DNA from: Candidatus Woesearchaeota archaeon
GTDB taxonomy: Archaea > Nanobdellota > Nanobdellia > Woesearchaeales > UBA525
Assembly (NCBI GenBank): GCA_013331575.1
Contig: DUGD01000050.1
Coordinates: 1 to 15,585, forward strand
Direction of reading: 5' to 3'
Length of the DNA: 15,585 nt
Below the pieces are notes generated by a model. That model made no database searches. It was not told the origin of the DNA and saw only the letters and a program-made list of their open reading frames with translations. Of the stretch, positions 7,540 through 13,264 are shown piece by piece. Within the stretch, counting starts at the first letter, position 1. Every line of letters starts with the position of its first letter. A program made the position numbers and the translations under genes.

Positions 7540-7548
7540 TTTAAAATA
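7540..7548 (+). promoter_or_regulatory. Candidate TATA box of the XRE-type regulator gene
   Basis: TTTAAAATA is centred about 26-27 bases before ATG 7571, again predicting a leaderless mRNA. This agrees with the start chosen on protein grounds. Two further AT-rich boxes upstream leave the promoter choice open. Confidence 0.5.
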
Positions 7549-7555
7549 CCTCGAG

Positions 7556-7569
7556 TTAACCATGGTTAA
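7556..7569. promoter_or_regulatory. Perfect 14-bp palindrome, candidate operator
   Basis: TTAACCATGGTTAA is a perfect palindrome between the candidate TATA box and ATG 7571 of the XRE-type regulator. Archaeal repressors often bind between the TATA box and the start site, and a dimeric HTH protein would suit such a site. Binding and autoregulation are inferred. I saw no second perfect copy in the window. Confidence 0.5.
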
Positions 7570-7570
7570 T

Positions 7571-7933
7571 ATGTCGCTCACAACACTCCATCCGCAGGAA
7601 GTAGAGGTATTCTACATCTTGCCCGCGATACGCAGAGAGCTCTCGGTCGCGCTCAAGGAACTCGGGAAGAGCCAGAAGGACATCGCGAAACTCCTCGGCG
7701 TCACCGAAGCAGCTGTGAGCCAATATATCAGCAAGAAACGGGCCGCAGACGTCGACTTCCCGCGCGAACTCGCAGCGGAGATACGCAAAGCCGCCCCGAA
7801 GATGACTGACAAATCATCCATGATCAAAGAGACGCAACGCATACTCGCGAGCGCGAAAGACCACAAACTGACCTGCAGATTGCACGAACAAGTGGCCGAC
7901 GTGCCGAAAGGATGCGATATCTGCTTCCACTAA
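7571..7933 (+). CDS. XRE-type HTH transcriptional regulator with C-terminal Cys/His cluster
   Basis: A 120-residue protein. A helix-turn-helix spans about residues 34-57 (Q-K-D-I-A-K-L-L-G-V-T-E-A-A-V-S-Q-Y). It resembles a group of archaeal XRE-type predicted regulators (COG2522-like, from memory) that also begin with a short E-V-x-x-x-x-I-L-P-A-I segment. The C-terminus has C102-x2-H105 and C115-x2-C118-x-H120, enough to bind a metal or an iron-sulfur cluster. Just upstream of the SUF operon, it could sense cluster or iron status, much as IscR or SufR do in bacteria, but this is inferred. I chose ATG 7571 because the recognisable domain begins just after it. ATG 7535 and 7562 are in-frame alternatives adding up to 12 residues. 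Confidence 0.8.
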   Translation: MSLTTLHPQEVEVFYILPAIRRELSVALKELGKSQKDIAKLLGVTEAAVSQYISKKRAADVDFPRELAAEIRKAAPKMTDKSSMIKETQRILASAKDHKLTCRLHEQVADVPKGCDICFH

Positions 7934-7941
7934 ACGATTGC

Positions 7942-7949
7942 ACAGGTGA
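7942..7949 (+). promoter_or_regulatory. Shine-Dalgarno site of the small charged gene
   Basis: AGGTGAT within these bases matches the archaeal anti-Shine-Dalgarno end of 16S rRNA and lies a few bases before ATG 7954. It decides this start over the upstream in-frame start at 7912, which would overlap the regulator gene. Confidence 0.6.
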
Positions 7950-7953
7950 TACC

Positions 7954-8241
7954 ATGCCGCGAAAAAAGACCGTCACCCAACCTCCCGAGAGCGACGACTG
8001 CAAGACCGACGCCGACTCGTGCACCGAGATAAACGAAGGCATCCCGACGAAACCGCTGCCGAAAGAGGGACTGCCGCAATTCAAGGAGATGCAGCCCGAC
8101 CCCGACCTCGAAGACGCGAAAGCGAAAGGCGAAGGCAAGAAGAAGAGACGCGACGGCATGGAGACGGCGCTCGAGATACTCGACGAGTACTACGACGAGA
8201 CGCCCAAACGCGACATACGTTTCCACCACGACGAGGAGTGA
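7954..8241 (+). CDS. Small, highly charged hypothetical protein
   Basis: A 95-residue protein that I do not recognise. It is rich in Lys, Asp, Glu and Pro, with a basic start (M-P-R-K-K), two Cys (C16, C23) in an acidic stretch, a Lys/Arg cluster in the middle (G-K-K-K-R-R-D-G), and an H-H-D-E-E end. The segment M-E-T-A-L-E-I-L-D-E-Y-Y is probably helical and the rest is probably disordered. It starts 20 bases after the regulator stop, with a clear ribosome-binding site, so the two are likely co-transcribed. Its place between the regulator and sufB suggests a link to iron-sulfur metabolism, but nothing in the sequence shows this directly. Confidence 0.7.
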   Translation: MPRKKTVTQPPESDDCKTDADSCTEINEGIPTKPLPKEGLPQFKEMQPDPDLEDAKAKGEGKKKRRDGMETALEILDEYYDETPKRDIRFHHDEE

Positions 8242-8454
8242 ATGATGGGATATTGCGCTTAACGTATAGTCCTATATTCCGCTGCTTTGGCGCACATTCC
8301 GATGGCGGAGTGCGGCGAGCTATTGGCGAGCCGCTGTGCGACGCCTGAGACAATCCATCTGTGCATTCGCCGCAGCGGAACGAGAAGGAGTAGCTGACGA
8401 AGCCGAGGAAAACAAACACTCTCGCCGCAGCGCAGGAGTGTTGTTCAGTACAGC
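8242..8454 (+). other. Structured non-coding interval upstream of sufB
   Basis: No credible gene is seen here. The interval holds a hairpin at 8291-8314 (CGCAC pairing with GTGCG, plus an inner TCCG/CGGA), a possible overlapping GCGGC/GCCGC pairing at 8312-8334, an 11-nt direct repeat TCGCCGCAGCG (8367-8377 and 8422-8432), and a hairpin at 8415-8442. It lies before the predicted sufB start site, so it would be part of the regulator transcript, a separate small RNA, or a terminator region rather than a sufB leader. Confidence 0.4.
8415..8442 (+). terminator. Hairpin, possible end of the regulator transcript
   Basis: AACACTC (8415-8421) pairs with GAGTGTT (8436-8442) around a 14-nt GC-rich loop and is followed by TTGTTC. 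It stands between the regulator operon and the sufB promoter. The following T run is short and most archaeal terminators rely on T tracts rather than hairpins, so this is a weak call. It could instead be an RNA structural element. Confidence 0.3.
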
Positions 8455-8466
8455 AATAATATTATT
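8455..8466 (+). promoter_or_regulatory. TATA box of the suf operon
   Basis: AATAATATTATT is itself a 12-bp palindrome and is centred about 26 bases before ATG 8487, predicting a leaderless sufB mRNA. The bases from 8458 to 8477 recur with one mismatch inside sufD at 10028-10047. Confidence 0.6.
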
Positions 8467-8486
8467 TCGCACAACACGTGAACACA

Positions 8487-9902
8487 ATGGCCCTACCCAT
8501 ATACCAGGACGTCTCCATAGACCGTTCTAGGTATGACGCCGCCAACAAGCACGATCCGCAGTACGAAGCGCCGCCAGGCGTGAACGAACAGGTGGTGCGC
8601 ATCATCAGCGCGGCGAAAGGAGAGCCCGACTGGATGCTCCAGAAACGCCTCGCCGGGCTCAAGCTCTACGACGGGACAGCGTTCCCGACATGGGGCCCGG
8701 ACCTGAGCCTGATCATCGCGGATATCGCCTCCATACGATTCTTCGTGCAGCCGAAAGCGAAGGAATCGACGAAATGGGAAGACCTGCCCGACGACATACG
8801 CAAGACCTACGAGCGCATCGGCATCCCGGAAGCCGAGAAGCGCAGCTTGTCCGGCGTCGGAGCGCAGTACGACAGCGAGATAGTCTACCACAACCTCAAA
8901 CGCGAGTGGGATGAGAAAGGAGTCATCTTCACCAACATGGACGAAGCACTGCGCAACCATCCCGAGATGGTCAAGAGATACTTCATGACGCAATGCGTGC
9001 CGATAAACGACCACAAGTTCGTCATGCTCCACGCGGCGGTATGGAGCGGCGGGACATTCATCTACGTCCCGCCCGGCGTCAAAGTGACGGTGCCGCTCCA
9101 AGCGTACTTCCGCATGAACGCGGAACGCGGCGGGCAATTCGAGCACACGCTCATCATCGCAGACAAGGGTTCGGAGGTCCACTACATCGAAGGATGCAGC
9201 GCACCGCAATACAATAGCTCCGCGCTCCACGCCGGATGCGTCGAAGTTTTCGTCCACGAGGGCGCGCGCGTACGCTACTCCAGCGTCGAGAACTGGAGCC
9301 GCAATACCTTCAACCTGAACACGAAACGGGCGATGGTCGACAAAGACGGCATCATGGAATGGGTGAACGGCAACCTCGGCAGCGGCACCACCATGCTCTA
9401 CCCATGCAGCGTGCTGCGCGGCGAACGGGCGCACAGCGACTCGTTAGGTATAGCGTTCGCGGGATGCGACCAGCACCAGGACACCGGCAGCAAGGTCATC
9501 CATGCAGCACCGAGGACGACGAGCGTCATCCGCGCGAAATCGATAAGCAAAGACGGCGGCATATCGAGCTACCGCGGCCTCGTCAAGATCATGCCGCAAG
9601 CGACAGGCAGCAAGTCATCCGTCAACTGCGATGCGCTGCTCATCGACCACTTGAGCACGAGCGATACCTATCCTGATATGCAGATAGACTGCGCGGATGT
9701 CGATGTGGCGCACGAAGCGACCGTGGGCCGTATCGGCGCCGAAGAGATATTCTACCTGCGCAGCCGCGGCCTCTCCGAGGAGCAGGCGCGCCAGCTCATC
9801 GTGGCGGGGTTCATAGAACCCATCGTGAAACAGCTTCCGCTCGAATACAGCGTGGAGCTCAACAAGCTCATCGAGCTCGAGATGGAGGGGAGCGTCGGAT
9901 GA
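8487..9902 (+). CDS. sufB: SufB, Fe-S cluster assembly scaffold protein
   Basis: A 471-residue protein, a little shorter than E. coli SufB (495). SufB forms the SufBCD complex that builds iron-sulfur clusters with sulfur delivered by SufS. Typical blocks are visible: I-Y-V-P-P-G-V in the middle, T-T-M-L-Y-P-C-S-V, and H-E-A-T-V-G-R-I-G near the end, with the family C-terminus (L-P-L-E-Y then E-G-S-V-G). C381 in N-C-D-A-L-L-I corresponds to E. coli C405, and E410 in H-E-A-T to E434, both important for cluster assembly. I chose ATG 8487 because the TATA box sits 26 bases upstream. GTG 8478 would add three residues. It overlaps sufD by four bases. It appears fully functional. Confidence 0.95.
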   Translation: MALPIYQDVSIDRSRYDAANKHDPQYEAPPGVNEQVVRIISAAKGEPDWMLQKRLAGLKLYDGTAFPTWGPDLSLIIADIASIRFFVQPKAKESTKWEDLPDDIRKTYERIGIPEAEKRSLSGVGAQYDSEIVYHNLKREWDEKGVIFTNMDEALRNHPEMVKRYFMTQCVPINDHKFVMLHAAVWSGGTFIYVPPGVKVTVPLQAYFRMNAERGGQFEHTLIIADKGSEVHYIEGCSAPQYNSSALHAGCVEVFVHEGARVRYSSVENWSRNTFNLNTKRAMVDKDGIMEWVNGNLGSGTTMLYPCSVLRGERAHSDSLGIAFAGCDQHQDTGSKVIHAAPRTTSVIRAKSISKDGGISSYRGLVKIMPQATGSKSSVNCDALLIDHLSTSDTYPDMQIDCADVDVAHEATVGRIGAEEIFYLRSRGLSEEQARQLIVAGFIEPIVKQLPLEYSVELNKLIELEMEGSVG

Positions 9903-10894
9903 CCGGATCGACAACGACGCAGGAGACTGCCGCCGCGGAGACCGTCGAGAGAATGCCCACCACCATCGACGAGGCGCGAGCGTTGCTCATGGCTGCGGGA
10001 GAAGAAACGCCGAACGCATCGACGTTCAATATTATTCCGCACAACACTACTGCCTACAAACTCATCCCCAGCTCTTCCGGCAACACCGTCGTGGTACTGC
10101 CCGGCGAGAGCGTCACTGTCCACGACGATTCCGCAGGAGACGCCATCATCGTCATCGGGCCCAGCGCCGCACTGCGGTACATCACAACCGCCCGTGCAGA
10201 GAATGCGACACACACGAGCGCACGACGGACCGTCTATGCCATGCGCGACGCACAGATAGACTGGATCGACGCGATGACTGGATCGTCGAGCCACACATCC
10301 GCCGACTTCGATGCGCAAAACACCGTGCTCCTCGCAGGAAACGGCGCGCAGGCGAAATTCCGCAGCGTATTCCTCGGTGCGGGGGATGAAACGTACCGTT
10401 CTGTCGTGCGCATGCTCCATCTCGTCTCCCGTACGAGATCGCACATGCTCACACGCGCGGCACTGCTCGGAAAAAGCAGCGGACAGTACCGCGGCCTCAT
10501 CAGGATACTGCCCGATGCGCAAAAATGCGACGCGTACCAGCGCGCCGACACGCTCCTCATCGGTGAACGCCCCCGCATGGACGCGCTTCCCGTGCTCGAG
10601 ATACACAACGACGATGTGCGCTGCTCGCACGGCGTGGCCATCGGCCGCGTGGACCAAGAACCGCTCTTCTACCTGCGCAGCAGAGGGATTCCGGCGGATT
10701 CCGCCATCTCGATGCTTGTGCGGGGATTCTTCGATCCTGTGCTCATCAGCATGGGCGAGGACGGACGGATGATAGGCGAGGCGTTCTCAAGCAGGCTTAC
10801 AAGCGCCGAACTATCGAGTGTCGCGTTCGCCGAGCTCTCTACGACGCATACTCCTGCGCTCGATTTCACGACGCCACACGATGGGCGATCATGA
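9899..10894 (+). CDS. sufD: SufD, Fe-S cluster assembly protein
   Basis: A 331-residue protein that pairs with SufB in the SufBCD complex. It is shorter than E. coli SufD (423) and seems to keep the beta-helix core and C-terminal domain with a reduced N-terminal helical part. Y-R-G-L-I-R-I-L-P and C-S-H-G-V-A-I-G-R followed by L-F-Y-L-R-S-R-G-I are typical. H244 in C-S-H-G corresponds to E. coli H360, involved in cluster formation at the SufB-SufD interface. The start overlaps the sufB stop (ATGA) and is preceded by GGAGGGG. A 20-nt stretch at 10028-10047 nearly copies the sufB promoter sequence. Confident assignment. Confidence 0.93.
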   Translation: MTGSTTTQETAAAETVERMPTTIDEARALLMAAGEETPNASTFNIIPHNTTAYKLIPSSSGNTVVVLPGESVTVHDDSAGDAIIVIGPSAALRYITTARAENATHTSARRTVYAMRDAQIDWIDAMTGSSSHTSADFDAQNTVLLAGNGAQAKFRSVFLGAGDETYRSVVRMLHLVSRTRSHMLTRAALLGKSSGQYRGLIRILPDAQKCDAYQRADTLLIGERPRMDALPVLEIHNDDVRCSHGVAIGRVDQEPLFYLRSRGIPADSAISMLVRGFFDPVLISMGEDGRMIGEAFSSRLTSAELSSVAFAELSTTHTPALDFTTPHDGRS

Positions 10895-10904
10895 CTTGTA
10901 TGAC

Positions 10905-10915
10905 AATACATATTA
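10905..10915 (+). promoter_or_regulatory. Possible internal promoter for sufS
   Basis: AATACATATTA is centred about 27 bases before ATG 10938, the spacing seen at the other leaderless starts in the window, and is followed by ACAACAC as at the sufB promoter. It falls in the short gap after sufD. Its match to a TATA consensus is only moderate. Confidence 0.3.
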
Positions 10916-10937
10916 CAACACCACTGGATTGATGCCA

Positions 10938-12176
10938 ATGACCACACCCGATACGATCGATACCAATGACGGCACGCGCAGACCTGCACGCAAAGAAGAC
11001 TTCCCGCTTCTCGTCAATATACCGATAGCATACCTTGACTCCGCGGCATCGACCCAGAAGCCAGCGACGGTCATAGACGGCATGAAGCGATTCTACGAGA
11101 CGAGCTATGCGAACGTCCATCGCGGCATCTACGACCTCGCGCAACAGGCGACCGCACAGTACGAAGACGCGCGCGGCAAGATGGCGCGGTTCCTCGGCGC
11201 ATCGACGACGGAGATAGTGTTCACGCGCAGCACGACCGCGGGCATCAACATGATAGCCCGCTCGATAGTGCGGGGATTGCAGCCTGGCGATGAGATGCTC
11301 GTGACTGCCATGGAACACCACAGCAACTTCGTGCCATGGCAGCAACTCGCGATGCAGCACGGCCTGGTGTTCAAGGTAGTCAACATCACGCCAGACGATA
11401 CGCTCGACATGGATGATCTGCGCGCGAAGATCACTGCGAAAACAAAAGTGATCGCGGTGGCGCATGTGAGCAACGTGCTCGGCACCATAAATCCGATTGC
11501 GGAAATAACCCGTCTCGCGCACGAACGCGGCGCCATTGTCGTGGTGGATGGCGCGCAGGCAGTAGGCCACATCCCGGTCGATGTCAAAGCGCTCGATGTC
11601 GACGTCTACGCCTGCAGCGGCCACAAGATGTACGGTCCTGAAGGCATCGGCGTGCTCTACGCGAAGCATGATCTCCTGGCGAGGCTCGAACCCTCCGAAT
11701 GGGGCGGTGAGATGGTCGGTGAAGTCACTATCGAGAAAAGCACGTGGAATGAACTGCCCTACAAATTCGAACCCGGCACACCCGATATCACGCAAGGGGT
11801 GGGATTGGGTATCGCTGTGGATTATCTCGTCGGTATCGGCATGACAGTCGTGCGCGCGCACGAAGAGGAGATCATGATGTACGCGCTCTCGCGCATCAAG
11901 GAGATATCGGGCATCCACGTGCTGGGACCTGCCGACATAGCGCTACGTAGCGGCGCTATCGCGTTCGTCATGGACGGAGTGCACCCGCACGACATCGCGC
12001 AAGTGCTCAGCGACGCAGGCGTCGCGGTCCGCGCAGGAAGCCACTGCGCGCATCCATTACACTGCGCGAAGGGCTTGAGCGCGAGCACGCGAGCGAGTAT
12101 CGGCATCTACACCACCCGCGACGATATCGACCGATTCATAGCGGCCTTGCGCAAAGCCGCGGAGCTGTTCCGATGA
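10938..12176 (+). CDS. sufS: SufS, cysteine desulfurase
   Basis: A 412-residue PLP enzyme, close to the usual SufS length. It removes sulfur from L-cysteine to give alanine and a protein-bound persulfide for SufU and SufB. D-F-P-L-L and Y-L-D-S-A-A-S-T-Q-K-P mark the N-terminus, M-E-H-H-S-N-F-V-P-W-Q holds the His that stacks on PLP, K230 in S-G-H-K-M-Y-G-P is the Schiff-base Lys, and C370 in R-A-G-S-H-C-A-H-P-L is the persulfide Cys. This is the group II (SufS/CsdA) signature. Start options are ATG 10881 (overlapping sufD by 14 bases), 10932 and 10938. I prefer 10938 on length and on the AT-rich box upstream. The 3' end overlaps sufU by four bases. Confidence 0.93.
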   Translation: MTTPDTIDTNDGTRRPARKEDFPLLVNIPIAYLDSAASTQKPATVIDGMKRFYETSYANVHRGIYDLAQQATAQYEDARGKMARFLGASTTEIVFTRSTTAGINMIARSIVRGLQPGDEMLVTAMEHHSNFVPWQQLAMQHGLVFKVVNITPDDTLDMDDLRAKITAKTKVIAVAHVSNVLGTINPIAEITRLAHERGAIVVVDGAQAVGHIPVDVKALDVDVYACSGHKMYGPEGIGVLYAKHDLLARLEPSEWGGEMVGEVTIEKSTWNELPYKFEPGTPDITQGVGLGIAVDYLVGIGMTVVRAHEEEIMMYALSRIKEISGIHVLGPADIALRSGAIAFVMDGVHPHDIAQVLSDAGVAVRAGSHCAHPLHCAKGLSASTRASIGIYTTRDDIDRFIAALRKAAELFR

Positions 12177-12643
12177 AGGCAGACCCGACGGTGCCCGAAG
12201 AAGGCCAATCGCGCCCGAACGCTTCCGCGAGCGAGCCTGACCCTCTCCGATCGGGAGCACTCTCCGACGAACAACAGCTCTACAAAGAGAACATACTCGA
12301 TCATTACAAGCACCCGCGCAACAAACGGACGATGGAGGCCCCGACATATTCGCTTGCCGGCAAGAACCCGTTGTGCGGCGACGCGATCACCGTCTCGCTG
12401 CGTATCGAAGACGAGATAGTCGCGGACATCGCGTTCCAAGGCACCGGTTGCGCGATATCGCAAGCCGCGATGAGCCTGCTCACCGAGCGCGTCAAAGGCA
12501 TGCGTGCGGTCGATGTGCTCGCGCTCGGCCCCGACGATATCGTGTCGATGCTCGGCATCCCTATTGGTCCGGTGCGCATGAAATGCGCGATGCTCGGGCT
12601 CCGTACTGCGCAAGACGCGCTCAACTCAAGAAGGTCGATGTGA
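12173..12643 (+). CDS. sufU: SufU/IscU-like Fe-S scaffold or sulfur-transfer protein
   Basis: A 156-residue member of the IscU/NifU N-terminal family. L-Y-K-E-N-I-L-D-H-Y-K-H-P-R-N-K is SufU-like. Ligands are C68 and D70 in N-P-L-C-G-D, C93 in G-T-G-C-A-I-S-Q-A, and C138 in R-M-K-C-A-M-L. K137 stands before the last Cys, as in SufU, where IscU has His. Yet only 44 residues separate C93 and C138, like IscU, so the roughly 20-residue insertion of Bacillus SufU is absent. The first 30 residues are a Pro/Ser/Glu-rich extension. It overlaps sufS (ATGA) and probably accepts sulfur from it. Whether it works as a zinc-dependent sulfur acceptor or a true scaffold is open. Confidence 0.88.
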   Translation: MKADPTVPEEGQSRPNASASEPDPLRSGALSDEQQLYKENILDHYKHPRNKRTMEAPTYSLAGKNPLCGDAITVSLRIEDEIVADIAFQGTGCAISQAAMSLLTERVKGMRAVDVLALGPDDIVSMLGIPIGPVRMKCAMLGLRTAQDALNSRRSM

Positions 12644-12644
12644 T

Positions 12645-13259
12645 ATGAGCCGCATTCCCGTCTACGTTGTCTCTGTTCCGGAATATCGTTTCCGCAGTCC
12701 GCCACGTGCGCCGAGGAAAACGACGACGTATGCGATGACCAGATGGTTCGATATCCGCATCCCCAAATTCTACGTGGACAACAAGCCCGATTTCGCACGC
12801 ATAGGCGAGAGGATCGATATCTGTCTCAAACGGCATTTCCTCGGAAGAAACGTTGCCGTGCGCGTGCTTGGTTCACAAGAGCACAGCGGGAAATCCGTGG
12901 ATGACCTCATCACGATCATCAAACGGCTCGGCCATGATCGCTATGACCCTGATAGAACCGGCGATAGATACGAGAATATCGACGGAAAGCGTATAGATTT
13001 TTTCGCGTTGGATTTCAAAGTGACCGCTCCGGGCAGATATTTCGAACGATTCATCGAACCGTTCTACTTCTGGCCCATAGCATCGAGAGAAGTTCCTGTG
13101 CGTGTGGACATCGCTATCATCTATGACCGCAACAAACTCACACGGGTGCTCCATCGTTACAAGGGACGCGAGAATGAACCCAAGCGGGACGGTTTCGTGT
13201 TCAAGAACGCTGATGATGCATCCAGCGCCATCATCGGCATAATAAAAATAGACAGGTGA
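12645..13259 (+). CDS. Hypothetical protein inserted in the suf operon
   Basis: A 204-residue protein that I do not recognise. It begins one base after the sufU stop and ends five bases before sufC, so it must be co-transcribed with them. It is basic and rich in aromatic residues, with segments such as R-W-F-D-I-R-I-P-K-F-Y-V near residues 33-44 and F-Y-F-W-P-I-A-S-R-E-V-P-V-R-V-D-I-A-I-I-Y near 140-160. It has a single Cys, so direct Fe-S ligation is unlikely. No signal peptide or membrane helix is seen. Codon use looks less biased than in the flanking suf genes, which may mean later insertion. A role in cluster assembly is only suggested by position. Confidence 0.75.
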   Translation: MSRIPVYVVSVPEYRFRSPPRAPRKTTTYAMTRWFDIRIPKFYVDNKPDFARIGERIDICLKRHFLGRNVAVRVLGSQEHSGKSVDDLITIIKRLGHDRYDPDRTGDRYENIDGKRIDFFALDFKVTAPGRYFERFIEPFYFWPIASREVPVRVDIAIIYDRNKLTRVLHRYKGRENEPKRDGFVFKNADDASSAIIGIIKIDR

Positions 13260-13260
13260 T
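13255..13260 (+). promoter_or_regulatory. Shine-Dalgarno site deciding the sufC start
   Basis: GGTGAT lies four bases before ATG 13265. A GTG inside it (13256) would be a longer in-frame start, but it would use up the ribosome-binding site, so ATG 13265 is preferred. Confidence 0.6.
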
Positions 13261-13264
13261 ACTC

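Noticed and set aside
8280..8450. tRNA or box C/D RNA in the intergenic interval
   Set aside because: No T-loop pattern or cloverleaf was found. A C-box-like ATGATGG near 8243 and a CTGA near 8345 are too far apart and lack the rest of the pattern.
8336..8530. Small open frame across the sufB promoter
   Set aside because: It has no ribosome-binding site, overlaps the start of sufB, and its sequence is not protein-like.
8493..9434. 313-codon open frame antisense to sufB
   Set aside because: It is a mirror of the strongly biased codons of sufB, with a low-complexity Arg/Val/His-rich product and no recognisable domain.
9752..10657. 301-codon open frame antisense to sufB and sufD
   Set aside because: It overlaps two confident genes, lacks a promoter or ribosome-binding site, and gives no protein-like sequence.
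10866..11918. 350-codon open frame antisense to sufS
   Set aside because: It lies wholly over a clear cysteine desulfurase, and its length is explained by the codon bias of sufS.
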